Source of the DNA: JAEZKC01 sp046546375
GTDB lineage: Bacteria; Fibrobacterota; Chitinivibrionia; Chitinivibrionales; Chitinispirillaceae
Direction: 5' to 3'
Assembly: GCA_046546375.1 (NCBI GenBank)
Contig: JBKGXV010000109.1
Span: 1-9,923 of the forward strand
DNA length: 9,923 bases
Shown: positions 1-6,066 of the stretch, in pieces
Position numbering within the stretch: the stretch's first letter is position 1
Layout of the letters: each line of letters starts with the position of its first letter
Position numbers and translations under genes: made by a program
The notes under the pieces: generated by a model
Database searches by the model: none
What the model was told of the DNA's origin: nothing
Seen by the model: the letters and a program-made list of their open reading frames with translations, nothing else

Positions 1-2330
1 TGACTTGCAATGTAACGTTCACTAACTGGAGAAGTGCTGTTTGCCTTGAGGGATATATTGTCGAAATAGAATACGCCCTGTCTGTTTGAACCTCCCAGAT
101 CAAAGGAGAGGCGGGCTGATGGATCTGAAGCGGAATCCATTACAAAAGGAACAGTGAACACCTGGGGTTCCGCTGTCAGGCTTCTGTTTCCGGAAACTCC
201 CGCGTAACCGCCATTGTTTCCCAGAAAGACATTTACCGAGTCCTCCGACTCCGCCCAGGCTTCGAAAGTGAACTCATAGGATACCCCCTTTATCAGGGGA
301 ATGTTTTTCTGAAAGAACTGGACATTCCAGGTTTCAGGACCACCGTCTTCCACTGTATACTTAAGCGCGCCCTCCTGCACTGCCGCGCTTGCTTCAGAAG
401 AGTTATCCTCACTCCATGTATTGAAAGTCCATCCGTTTCTGCCGTCCGAGAAATCGCCGTTGACAACCAGTTCCTCGGTTGATGCAAAAAGCGCCTGGAT
501 ATCCAGATCACTGTTCATGGTAACTGTGATGGATTCACTCTTAGATACTTCATCTCCGCTCCATCCTGCAAATGTCCACCCCGGAGCGGCCGTGGCGGTG
601 AGCTTTACTTCTGTACCTTCACTGATACGGCTGGTTTGCACTGAACTGTGTATGCTTCCTGATCCCACGGTTTCAGTTGCAAGTGTGTGGTAAACCGGCC
701 GGGGCAGTTGTGTCTGAACCTCGGTGGAGAGGACAAAGTGGAGCATGCTGTGTGCGGGCAGTGTGTACTCGAAGACGTTGTTCTGGATTGAGGAGACACT
801 CTCCTTCTGTTCTATTTCAGTTTCTCCTTCGGTTAATCCGTAAACGATTCCCGAGAGGTATTCTTCTGTACCCTCTATCTCCACGGAGGCGGAAACTTCC
901 CTGTTCTTTTTGTTGATTACGATCAGGTGCAGAAATCGGTCATCTTCGGAATTCAGAGATGAATAGATGGAGAAACTTGTGGAGTCGGGATTCTGGGATG
1001 GAATGAAGGTGTCGCCGAAACCGTTGTGATAGCCGTCGATATTACGGTACAACTTGAACGCCTGGGCGAGCAAATCGACAGGTGCTACATGGAGATTCGC
1101 TGCATACACTTCCTCTCTGGCACAGATTCCCAGAACGTCTGCCAAAGCCAGGGCGCCTGACCAGTGACCGGATGCTCCGTAGCTGTATTCGGTTATCGCC
1201 AGTTTCGTTCCGGGGTACCACTTCTTGATGGAATTGCGTACCCGGGGAAGGAGGTTAATCGGTTTGTTTCCGGTAATGTCCATAAGCCAGCTGTCCTCGA
1301 CATAGGTGCTGTCCCAAAGTGTACGGGGGGCCTGAAGTCGGGCCTCGATCACTCCGGGGGTGGTATCCGGTTTTGTTATTCTGGTTCCGTCACCGGTGGC
1401 TTCAGGGTACCAGTGAATGGCAAGAACATCCAGGAGGCGCTTGTGTGCTTCATCAGACTTTTTCTTCATCTCTCCAAGAAACGCGCCGATGGCCCAGTCA
1501 TAGGTTTCACTGAACTGGTCCCAGTCCGAAGCACCGCTGAAATCGTGCATCTCCAAATATCCCCACGATTCCAGGCCGAAGATCTCCGCGGACTCGTCCA
1601 CAGCTTTGACAGCGGAAGCCAGTTGAGCCGATTTTTCGATTATCTCCGCGCCGGTGGCTTTATCGGGGTGTATGCGGGGATGGGTTCCGTCCCAGAGTCC
1701 CGGTTCATTATCAAGACAGTAGGCTTTGACCCCGCCCTGCTCTGCTGTACCGTAAAGTTGAACCAGATTCCATACGCACTCATCCACATATACCGATTCA
1801 TCATCGAGGTCGGGGTTGAGGGAAAATAAGCCGCCTTTGCTGAATACCACCTCTTTGAAGCGGGATGAGGGTGGGGTTTCGTTTTCCGAAACGCTGCCGG
1901 TATCGTCCGCGGCTACATATCCCGCCATCGGCAGCTGTATAATGGCATACCGTCCATGGGAGCGGTTGTGCTCGAAATAGGAGCGAAGGGTTCCCAGGGG
2001 GCCGGATTCGGCCTTCAGGGGGCTTTGGGCGAGCCAGGAGTCGCTGCTGTGCTTCCAGTCATTTCCCGCATTGGAATAGTTGGTTTCCCAGTTGTAGCCG
2101 GTGAGCCGGTTTCCGCCCAGGCGATCGGAGCCCAGATTGAGATCGGAAAGTGAGGCGTAGGTTTCCGGATCCATGGCGATGGCGTTCACTCCGTAAATGC
2201 GGGGACTTATGGTTTTCTGAGTACCCTCGGGGTTGACTCTGAACGTTTCCTGGGCAGTGGAAACTGAGTACAGGCCTACTGCTATTACCACAGCCGCAGT
2301 TGGGATTATCCTGTGTGGATGGAGCCTCAT
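1..2330 (-). CDS. Secreted GH44 endoglucanase/xyloglucanase with repeat domain and CBM, 3' end beyond the window
   Basis: The minus-strand frame is open from the ATG at 2328-2330 to the window edge (776 codons plus 2 bases), so the C-terminus is missing. Residues 1-26 form a signal peptide (hydrophobic stretch 9-23, cleavage likely after STA at 26). Residues ~28-535 match GH44: GGNRLTGYNWETNYSNAG near 72-89 is typical of the family; Glu209 in DNEPGLW fits the acid/base and Glu381 in ITEYSYG fits the nucleophile. Residues ~548-616 resemble a bacterial (InlB-B/Flg_new_2-type) repeat domain ending in ITVTMNSDLDIQALF. Residues ~618-763 resemble a CBM4/9-type beta-sandwich, opening VVNGDFSDG and closing FYFDNISL. 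GH44 enzymes cut beta-1,4-glucan or xyloglucan chains internally by a retaining mechanism. The protein should be exported and may carry a further domain or sorting tail off the edge. A weak Shine-Dalgarno (AAGG, 8 nt upstream) precedes the start. The family call is firm; the exact substrate is not. Confidence 0.92.
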   Translation of the reverse strand, partial: MRLHPHRIIPTAAVVIAVGLYSVSTAQETFRVNPEGTQKTISPRIYGVNAIAMDPETYASLSDLNLGSDRLGGNRLTGYNWETNYSNAGNDWKHSSDSWLAQSPLKAESGPLGTLRSYFEHNRSHGRYAIIQLPMAGYVAADDTGSVSENETPPSSRFKEVVFSKGGLFSLNPDLDDESVYVDECVWNLVQLYGTAEQGGVKAYCLDNEPGLWDGTHPRIHPDKATGAEIIEKSAQLASAVKAVDESAEIFGLESWGYLEMHDFSGASDWDQFSETYDWAIGAFLGEMKKKSDEAHKRLLDVLAIHWYPEATGDGTRITKPDTTPGVIEARLQAPRTLWDSTYVEDSWLMDITGNKPINLLPRVRNSIKKWYPGTKLAITEYSYGASGHWSGALALADVLGICAREEVYAANLHVAPVDLLAQAFKLYRNIDGYHNGFGDTFIPSQNPDSTSFSIYSSLNSEDDRFLHLIVINKKNREVSASVEIEGTEEYLSGIVYGLTEGETEIEQKESVSSIQNNVFEYTLPAHSMLHFVLSTEVQTQLPRPVYHTLATETVGSGSIHSSVQTSRISEGTEVKLTATAAPGWTFAGWSGDEVSKSESITVTMNSDLDIQALFASTEELVVNGDFSDGRNGWTFNTWSEDNSSEASAAVQEGALKYTVEDGGPETWNVQFFQKNIPLIKGVSYEFTFEAWAESEDSVNVFLGNNGGYAGVSGNRSLTAEPQVFTVPFVMDSASDPSARLSFDLGGSNRQGVFYFDNISLKANSTSPVSERYIAS

Positions 2331-2348
2331 AAGCTTAACCTTTTCCGT

Positions 2349-2363
2349 GAAGCGCCACGCTTC
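2349..2363 (-). promoter_or_regulatory. Short GC-rich palindrome in the GH44 gene leader
   Basis: GAAGCG, then CCA, then CGCTTC forms a perfect 6-bp stem with a 3-nt loop. It lies 19 bp upstream of the GH44 start codon, in an otherwise AT-rich gap. In the GH44 transcript it would fold just 5' of the weak ribosome binding site; as DNA it could be an operator half-site pair. It is short enough to be chance, so the role is inferred. Confidence 0.35.
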
Positions 2364-2364
2364 T

Positions 2365-2379
2365 TTGTTCACTTTTTTA
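2365..2379 (+). repeat. Direct repeat copy 1, candidate operator
   Basis: TTGTTCACTTTTTTA occurs here and again, identical over 15 bp, at 2450-2464. This copy lies nearer the GH44 gene. The 85-bp offset is close to eight turns of B-DNA, so two proteins bound at the copies would face the same side. Low complexity of the T-run weakens the case somewhat. Confidence 0.6.
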
Positions 2380-2432
2380 TGTTGTTGAAAAACGCTTTAT
2401 AATTCAATATAATCAAAATTCACGAAAAAATG

Positions 2433-2442
2433 CACTTTTTTT
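2433..2442 (+). repeat. Partial third copy of the CACTTTTTT motif
   Basis: CACTTTTTTT shares the CAC plus T-run core of the 15-bp repeats but lacks the TTGTT lead. It sits between the two full copies. It may be a degenerate site or simply AT-rich background. Confidence 0.3.
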
Positions 2443-2449
2443 GGGTTTT

Positions 2450-2464
2450 TTGTTCACTTTTTTA
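2450..2464 (+). repeat. Direct repeat copy 2, overlapping the regulator's candidate promoter
   Basis: This is the second exact copy of TTGTTCACTTTTTTA. Its last three bases overlap the candidate -35 element of the TIGR02147 gene (2462-2467), so a protein bound here would be placed to repress that gene. This suggests autoregulation, but is inference from position only. Confidence 0.55.
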
Positions 2465-2489
2465 ACACATTCATGTATTTTCCTATTAT
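2462..2489 (+). promoter_or_regulatory. Candidate sigma-70-like promoter of the regulator gene
   Basis: TTAACA (2462-2467), a 16-bp spacer, then TATTAT (2484-2489). The -10 box ends only 9 bp before the ATG at 2499, so transcription would start at or just before the start codon. No Shine-Dalgarno is visible there, which fits a leaderless or nearly leaderless mRNA. The surrounding AT-richness makes false matches likely. Confidence 0.4.
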
Positions 2490-2498
2490 ATTGTGTTT

Positions 2499-3341
2499 AT
2501 GAACCGCATCAGCATATTCGACTATCTCAACTACAGAGATTACCTCAGGGATGCTTTCGCTCAGCTGAAAAAAGAGGACGCTTCCTATACCTACAGAAAG
2601 ATCGCTTCCGAGCTGGGTATGAGATCCATCGGGCATATCACGTGGATCATTCAGGGGAAAAGAAATCTCACTCTTCGAAAAGCTGACCGGTTTTCGCAGC
2701 TTCTGGGCCTCAACAGAAAAGAAAATTCCTATTTCAGGCTTCTTGTACTTTATACCAACAGCAAGAAACATTCGGAAAAAAGAGATCTGTTTGAAAAAAT
2801 TGTAACCGCCCAGAAATCCCAGAAGCGTATCGTGACCAAAGAGCAGACAGAGTACTGGAGCAAGTGGTACTATTCTGCAATGCGGGAGCTGGTGGCGATT
2901 CACAAAATATCTGACGATTATAAAGAGGCAGCCCGTCTCATGGTGCCCAGAATCTCTCCCGCGGAGGCGGAAAGGGCGCTTAAACTTCTGGAAAAGCTGG
3001 AATTCATAGTCCGTGACGAGCGGGGGTACTACAAGCGTCTGGACAGGGTGATTTCCATGGATGCTGAATGGGGGACATTGTGTGTGAGGCAGCATCAGAT
3101 GGATATGCTGGATCTGGCCAAACTGGGTTTGGAGAAAATCCCCCGGGAGGACCGGGACATCTCAAGCGTGACCATGAGTCTTTCAGAGGAGAGGTTTGAA
3201 CAGGTCAGGAATTTGTTTCAGGATTTCCGCCAGCAGCTTATCACTCTGGCCAGAACCGACCCGAACCCCGAAAGGGTGTATCAGGTGGGGCTGCAGGTTT
3301 TTCCACTGTCGAAAAATCCGGGAGGAACGGATGAAGAGTAG
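2499..3341 (+). CDS. TIGR02147/DUF4423 family transcriptional regulator
   Basis: The product is 280 aa from the ATG at 2499; a GTG in the same frame at 2493 adds only two residues. The opening ISIFDYLNYRDYLRDAF is typical of the TIGR02147 family. Residues ~27-70 form a Cro/CI-like helix-turn-helix (TYRKIASELGMRS, then IIQGKRNLTLRKADRF). The C-terminal DUF4423-type part includes a winged-helix-like stretch near 150-187 (ISPAEAERALKLLEKLEFIV). The family is a set of Fibrobacter paralogues with members elsewhere; these are taken to be DNA-binding regulators, but most have no known target. No signal peptide or membrane segment is present. It is divergent from the GH44 gene, and its last 11 bp overlap the next gene, so the pair is surely co-transcribed. 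No Shine-Dalgarno precedes the start. Likely targets are itself and the GH44 gene, by inference from position. Confidence 0.88.
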   Translation: MNRISIFDYLNYRDYLRDAFAQLKKEDASYTYRKIASELGMRSIGHITWIIQGKRNLTLRKADRFSQLLGLNRKENSYFRLLVLYTNSKKHSEKRDLFEKIVTAQKSQKRIVTKEQTEYWSKWYYSAMRELVAIHKISDDYKEAARLMVPRISPAEAERALKLLEKLEFIVRDERGYYKRLDRVISMDAEWGTLCVRQHQMDMLDLAKLGLEKIPREDRDISSVTMSLSEERFEQVRNLFQDFRQQLITLARTDPNPERVYQVGLQVFPLSKNPGGTDEE

Positions 3342-4542
3342 ATTATTGGTTCTGATTATGACCGTTTCGTTTCTGCATTACGGATGCGGGGTGTCTGTGG
3401 TGGAAGAAGGGGGCGGAGCCACGGAAACCGTAAACTGTCAGGTGGTCTCTTCGGGAGGAGAGCCTGATTCGGGAGCCGTGGTGCTGCTTGTGGATGCCGG
3501 GAACTGGTTTGAGAAACGGCAGAACGGAAGCTCTGTGGTATTGGACAGTGCGGTTACAGGAAGAGACGGTTATTTCACATTCGAGTACGATACTTCTTAT
3601 ACCTGCAATCTTCAGGTGAACACGACAGATGAGGCGGCTTTTATATCCGATATCGACAACTACATGGAAGATACCTCATCTCTGCAGACTATCGTTCTTC
3701 GACCTGCGGCTCAGATAAGCGGTGTTTTGAATTCTGAAAGCACTGTTACAAATGTTGAACTGTTCGGGACCGCCTATTTTTCCTCTGTTCAGGAAAATCG
3801 GTTTGCGTTTTCCGATCTGGCTTGGGGCAATTATCCGATGCTCCTTCTCACGGAGGAAAATGTATATATTTTCGAGAATACTGCAGCCGTACCGCAGGAA
3901 GAACAAATGGAGATCAATGTGGATGTGAGGGAACAGTCCATACTTGTTGATGATTTCGATGGTGATTTCCAGCTCTACCATCCTTCAAAGCTGGGGTTGA
4001 TAACGGGTGGGAACTGGTATGTTTACGATGATTCAAAAGAAGCGGACAGCAACACCTCGTTTATCAGTGTGGAAACGTCCGGGCAGGACGCTTTTGAAGA
4101 AAAGAGCCTTTCGGCCGAGGCGGTTTTGGGTGACGCAGCCAAGTATCCTTTTACCGGATTGGGAGTGAATGTCTTATCACAAGGACAGAACTGCGATTTC
4201 AGCACAGTAAACTCCATTTCCTTCTGGGCCCGGGGGAACTGCACCGTTTATTTCAGTGTGGAGACGGAAATTGTTGATCAGATTAACTGGTCACCTCACT
4301 TCGGCATGCAGATCGAACTTACAGACACCTGGACAGAATATACAGTACAGATGGACAACATTGCGGTTCCCCCTTCCAGTGAAGCTGCCAAACAGGGATT
4401 GGGGTGGGATGATGTGAAGCACACGGTAAAGCGTATCGAGTTCGATCTGCCTTATGGAGAAAATACTCTGGGCGACACGCTTCGTTTCGAGCTTGATGAT
4501 ATCTACATGAACGGGGCCTTGATAGAAGAACTGCTGCCCTGA
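3331..4542 (+). CDS. Probable surface lipoprotein with Ig-like and CBM11/CIA30-like domains
   Basis: The product is 403 aa from the ATG at 3331, chosen because GGAGG (3321-3325) sits 5 nt upstream and the protein then opens with a signal sequence. A longer in-frame start at 3196 would lie inside the regulator gene and spoil that signal. Residues 1-18 are hydrophobic and lead to Gly18-Cys19; the lipobox LHYGC is non-standard (no Leu at -3), so lipidation is probable but not certain. Residues ~32-125 look like a carboxypeptidase-regulatory-type beta-sandwich (VTGRDGYFTFEYDTS). Residues ~205-400 open with LVDDFDGDFQLYH, contain NSISFWARGNCTVYFSVE and TDTWTEYTVQMD, and close with RFELDDIYMNG. That is the pattern of CBM11/CIA30-type galactose-binding-like folds, which often bind glucans. 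No catalytic motif is seen. A polysaccharide-binding role at the cell surface is inferred from this fold and from the GH44 neighbour. Confidence 0.75.
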   Translation: MKSRLLVLIMTVSFLHYGCGVSVVEEGGGATETVNCQVVSSGGEPDSGAVVLLVDAGNWFEKRQNGSSVVLDSAVTGRDGYFTFEYDTSYTCNLQVNTTDEAAFISDIDNYMEDTSSLQTIVLRPAAQISGVLNSESTVTNVELFGTAYFSSVQENRFAFSDLAWGNYPMLLLTEENVYIFENTAAVPQEEQMEINVDVREQSILVDDFDGDFQLYHPSKLGLITGGNWYVYDDSKEADSNTSFISVETSGQDAFEEKSLSAEAVLGDAAKYPFTGLGVNVLSQGQNCDFSTVNSISFWARGNCTVYFSVETEIVDQINWSPHFGMQIELTDTWTEYTVQMDNIAVPPSSEAAKQGLGWDDVKHTVKRIEFDLPYGENTLGDTLRFELDDIYMNGALIEELLP

Positions 4543-4548
4543 ATAGGG

Positions 4549-5043
4549 TTATTGTACCACCTCGTCAAAACAGTCAAGAACTGTTTTGAGATAAATAACC
4601 ACTAATCCCACATTTTCCTGGGTGGGGGAGAGAGCGTTTTCCTTTTCATCCACTATTTTGTATATGATGAATTTGAGAAGTTCACCCTGACTGTAACGAT
4701 TCATGATCAAATCCACTGTATTCATGAATTCCGATTCCGGTTCTCCTGCCAGATAATCAAGCATATCCATGTTTCCCTGTTCATTTCTGTCCAGAACTTC
4801 ATCATTGATTTCTGGAATTTGGGTCACATGATCACTAACCACCTTCCAGATGGTAAGGCCCATGAACACCAGCGTTTCACGATCTTCTTCGGTGAGAATT
4901 TCACTGCCGGTTGCCATAAGATAGGCCAGAACATAAGGCTGTTTGGTACTGAAATCTTCTATAAGTGAATCAATCTGTTCGAAACTGAGAGTCTGCAGCT
5001 TATCCCACGTCTTTTCCACCATTTCAGTATTCATTATCATCAT
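4549..5043 (-). CDS. Acidic helical protein of unknown function
   Basis: I do not recognise this 164-aa protein. It is rich in Glu, Asp, Leu and Ile, looks all-helical, and has no signal peptide or clear membrane segment, so it is probably cytoplasmic. Recognisable stretches are QPYVLAYLMATGSEILTEED (residues ~35-54), VFMGLTIWKVVSDH and the C-terminal VIYLKTVLDCFDEVVQ. The start is uncertain: ATGs at 5043, 5040, 5034 and 5022 are all in frame, and the only purine-rich site (GGAGA, minus strand 5062-5058) is 14 nt from the first. It is coded alone, converges on the lipoprotein gene with 6 bp between stops, and is divergent from the flagellar operon, so neither neighbour clearly indicates its job. 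It is accepted as real because the frame is open over its full length, ends at a natural gene boundary, has a candidate promoter, and encodes an ordinary-looking soluble protein. Confidence 0.72.
   Translation of the reverse strand: MMIMNTEMVEKTWDKLQTLSFEQIDSLIEDFSTKQPYVLAYLMATGSEILTEEDRETLVFMGLTIWKVVSDHVTQIPEINDEVLDRNEQGNMDMLDYLAGEPESEFMNTVDLIMNRYSQGELLKFIIYKIVDEKENALSPTQENVGLVVIYLKTVLDCFDEVVQ
4565..4589. repeat. 10-bp inverted repeat at the convergent gene ends
   Basis: TCAAAACAGT (4565-4574) and ACTGTTTTGA (4580-4589) form a perfect 10-bp stem with a 5-nt loop. It lies 23 bp past the lipoprotein stop and within the last codons of the minus-strand gene. No T-run follows on either strand, so it is not a classic intrinsic terminator, but it could slow polymerase coming from the lipoprotein gene or protect the transcript's 3' end. 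Confidence 0.45.
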
Positions 5044-5094
5044 GAGAATATATTCGTTCTCCGACGTTTGTTTCTGAATTCCGGACTTTCAAAT

Positions 5095-5123
5095 AAGATA
5101 CTTCATTAGATAATATGTTGCAA
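5095..5123 (-). promoter_or_regulatory. Candidate sigma-70-like promoter of the 4549-5043 gene
   Basis: On the minus strand, TTGCAA (5123-5118) and TATCTT (5100-5095) are separated by 17 bp, the ideal spacing. Transcription would begin near 5088, giving a leader of about 45 nt. The -10 box matches the consensus only partly. Confidence 0.4.
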
Positions 5124-5252
5124 TCTGCGGGGAACCTGTATCGGGAAATAATTACCTCACAGGAGGAAACTTTTGCTCGATGCGGACTTTCTTTGAACAG
5201 GTCGTGATTTTCATTTTCCTCCAAATCAGTCATTTGCGCTGTTTTGTTAATC

Positions 5253-5269
5253 CGGCACGCATTATGCTT
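5253..5269 (+). promoter_or_regulatory. Sigma-54-type (-24/-12) promoter for the flagellar operon
   Basis: The sequence CGGCACGCATTATGCTT has the invariant GG (5254-5255) and GC (5266-5267) exactly 10 bp apart, and the GGCACG -24 block matches the RpoN consensus fully. The -12 block reads ATGCTT rather than TTGCA/T. Initiation would fall near 5279, giving a leader of about 30 nt before flgF. Rod and ring genes are RpoN-dependent in many bacteria, which supports the call; an activator such as FlrC/FlgR would then be needed. Confidence 0.6.
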
Positions 5270-5297
5270 GTAACATGCGCCTGAACAAAAATCCGTC

Positions 5298-5303
5298 AGG
5301 AGA
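5298..5303 (+). promoter_or_regulatory. Ribosome binding site of flgF
   Basis: AGGAGA lies 5 nt before the ATG at 5309 and fixes that start. The family's usual N-terminal MIQGIYTASRGM begins exactly here. Confidence 0.85.
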
Positions 5304-5308
5304 GATTC

Positions 5309-6043
5309 ATGATACAGGGAATTTACACCGCCTCCAGAGGAATGACAGCACTGACTCAGAAACAGGATCAGATCGCAAACAATCTGGCCAATATCAATAC
5401 CACCGGGTATAAGCAAAGCGGTCTTTTCACCAGAGCTTATCAGAAGCTTGTAAAAAACGATGAAAACCAGGCTTTCGCCAATCAGGAAATCAAATCCGAT
5501 GGTGTATATGTCGATCACTCGGAAGGAACGATGCGTCAGACAAAATCACCGCTTGATCTTTGTATCAAAGGGAGTGGTTTTTTCAAGGTCATGACCGCCG
5601 AAGGTGTCCGTTACACCCGCAACGGCAATCTCTCTCTTAACCCGGAGGGGCTTCTGGTGACAAGTGATGGTTCAAAGCTTATGGGCACAGAAGGGTATAT
5701 CAGAGTGGACAAGAATACTCCCATCCGGGTAACCGATTCCGGAGAGGTGCTGCAGGGGGGGGAAAGTAAAGGGGCCATTAAAGTGGTGGATTTTGCAAAA
5801 CCCTATGAGATGCGCCGCAGCGGGGAGAGTCGTTTTGCGCCTCTGGACCCCGAGGCAATGGAGCTCAAATCCGCTGGCTACGTACTCAAACAGGGATTTC
5901 TTGAGACCTCCAATGTCGATGTGATCCGCAACATGGTGAGTATGATTTCGGCGTACAGGAATTTCGAGGCAGACCAGAAAGCGCTTCATGCTCAGGATGA
6001 AACGCTTCAGAAGGCAGTGAATCAGGTGGGAAGAATCAATTAA
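5309..6043 (+). CDS. flgF: Flagellar basal-body rod protein FlgF
   Basis: At 244 aa this is close to the usual FlgF length (about 250). FlgF is a proximal rod component, exported by the flagellar type III apparatus without a cleaved signal. The N-terminal rod motif spans residues ~8-36 (ASRGMTALTQKQDQIANNLA), the central FlgE/F/G-like beta domain includes SPLDLCIKGSGFFKV, and the C-terminal rod domain at ~196-244 opens GFLETSNVDVIRNMVSMISA. Both terminal helices are the coiled segments that pack the rod. It is called FlgF rather than FlgG because it is shorter, more divergent and directly precedes a clear FlgG. It is first in the operon, behind a sigma-54-like promoter. Confidence 0.93.
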   Translation: MIQGIYTASRGMTALTQKQDQIANNLANINTTGYKQSGLFTRAYQKLVKNDENQAFANQEIKSDGVYVDHSEGTMRQTKSPLDLCIKGSGFFKVMTAEGVRYTRNGNLSLNPEGLLVTSDGSKLMGTEGYIRVDKNTPIRVTDSGEVLQGGESKGAIKVVDFAKPYEMRRSGESRFAPLDPEAMELKSAGYVLKQGFLETSNVDVIRNMVSMISAYRNFEADQKALHAQDETLQKAVNQVGRIN

Positions 6044-6066
6044 CGGTGTAGAGGGGACGAGGAAAA

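Noticed and set aside
1164..1829. 221-codon plus-strand open frame
   Set aside because: It lies wholly opposite the GH44 catalytic domain, whose family motifs are unmistakable; the frame shows no family features and is an antisense shadow.
2454..3095. 213-codon minus-strand open frame
   Set aside because: It is antisense to the TIGR02147 regulator, would cover the divergent promoter region, and shows no recognisable domain.
3196..3330. Longer N-terminus for the lipoprotein, from ATG 3196
   Set aside because: It would add 45 residues inside the regulator gene and bury the signal sequence; the ATG at 3331 has a good GGAGG 5 nt upstream.
5024..5518. 164-codon minus-strand open frame
   Set aside because: It overlaps the start of flgF and the whole intergenic region, including the sigma-54 element, and its composition is not protein-like.
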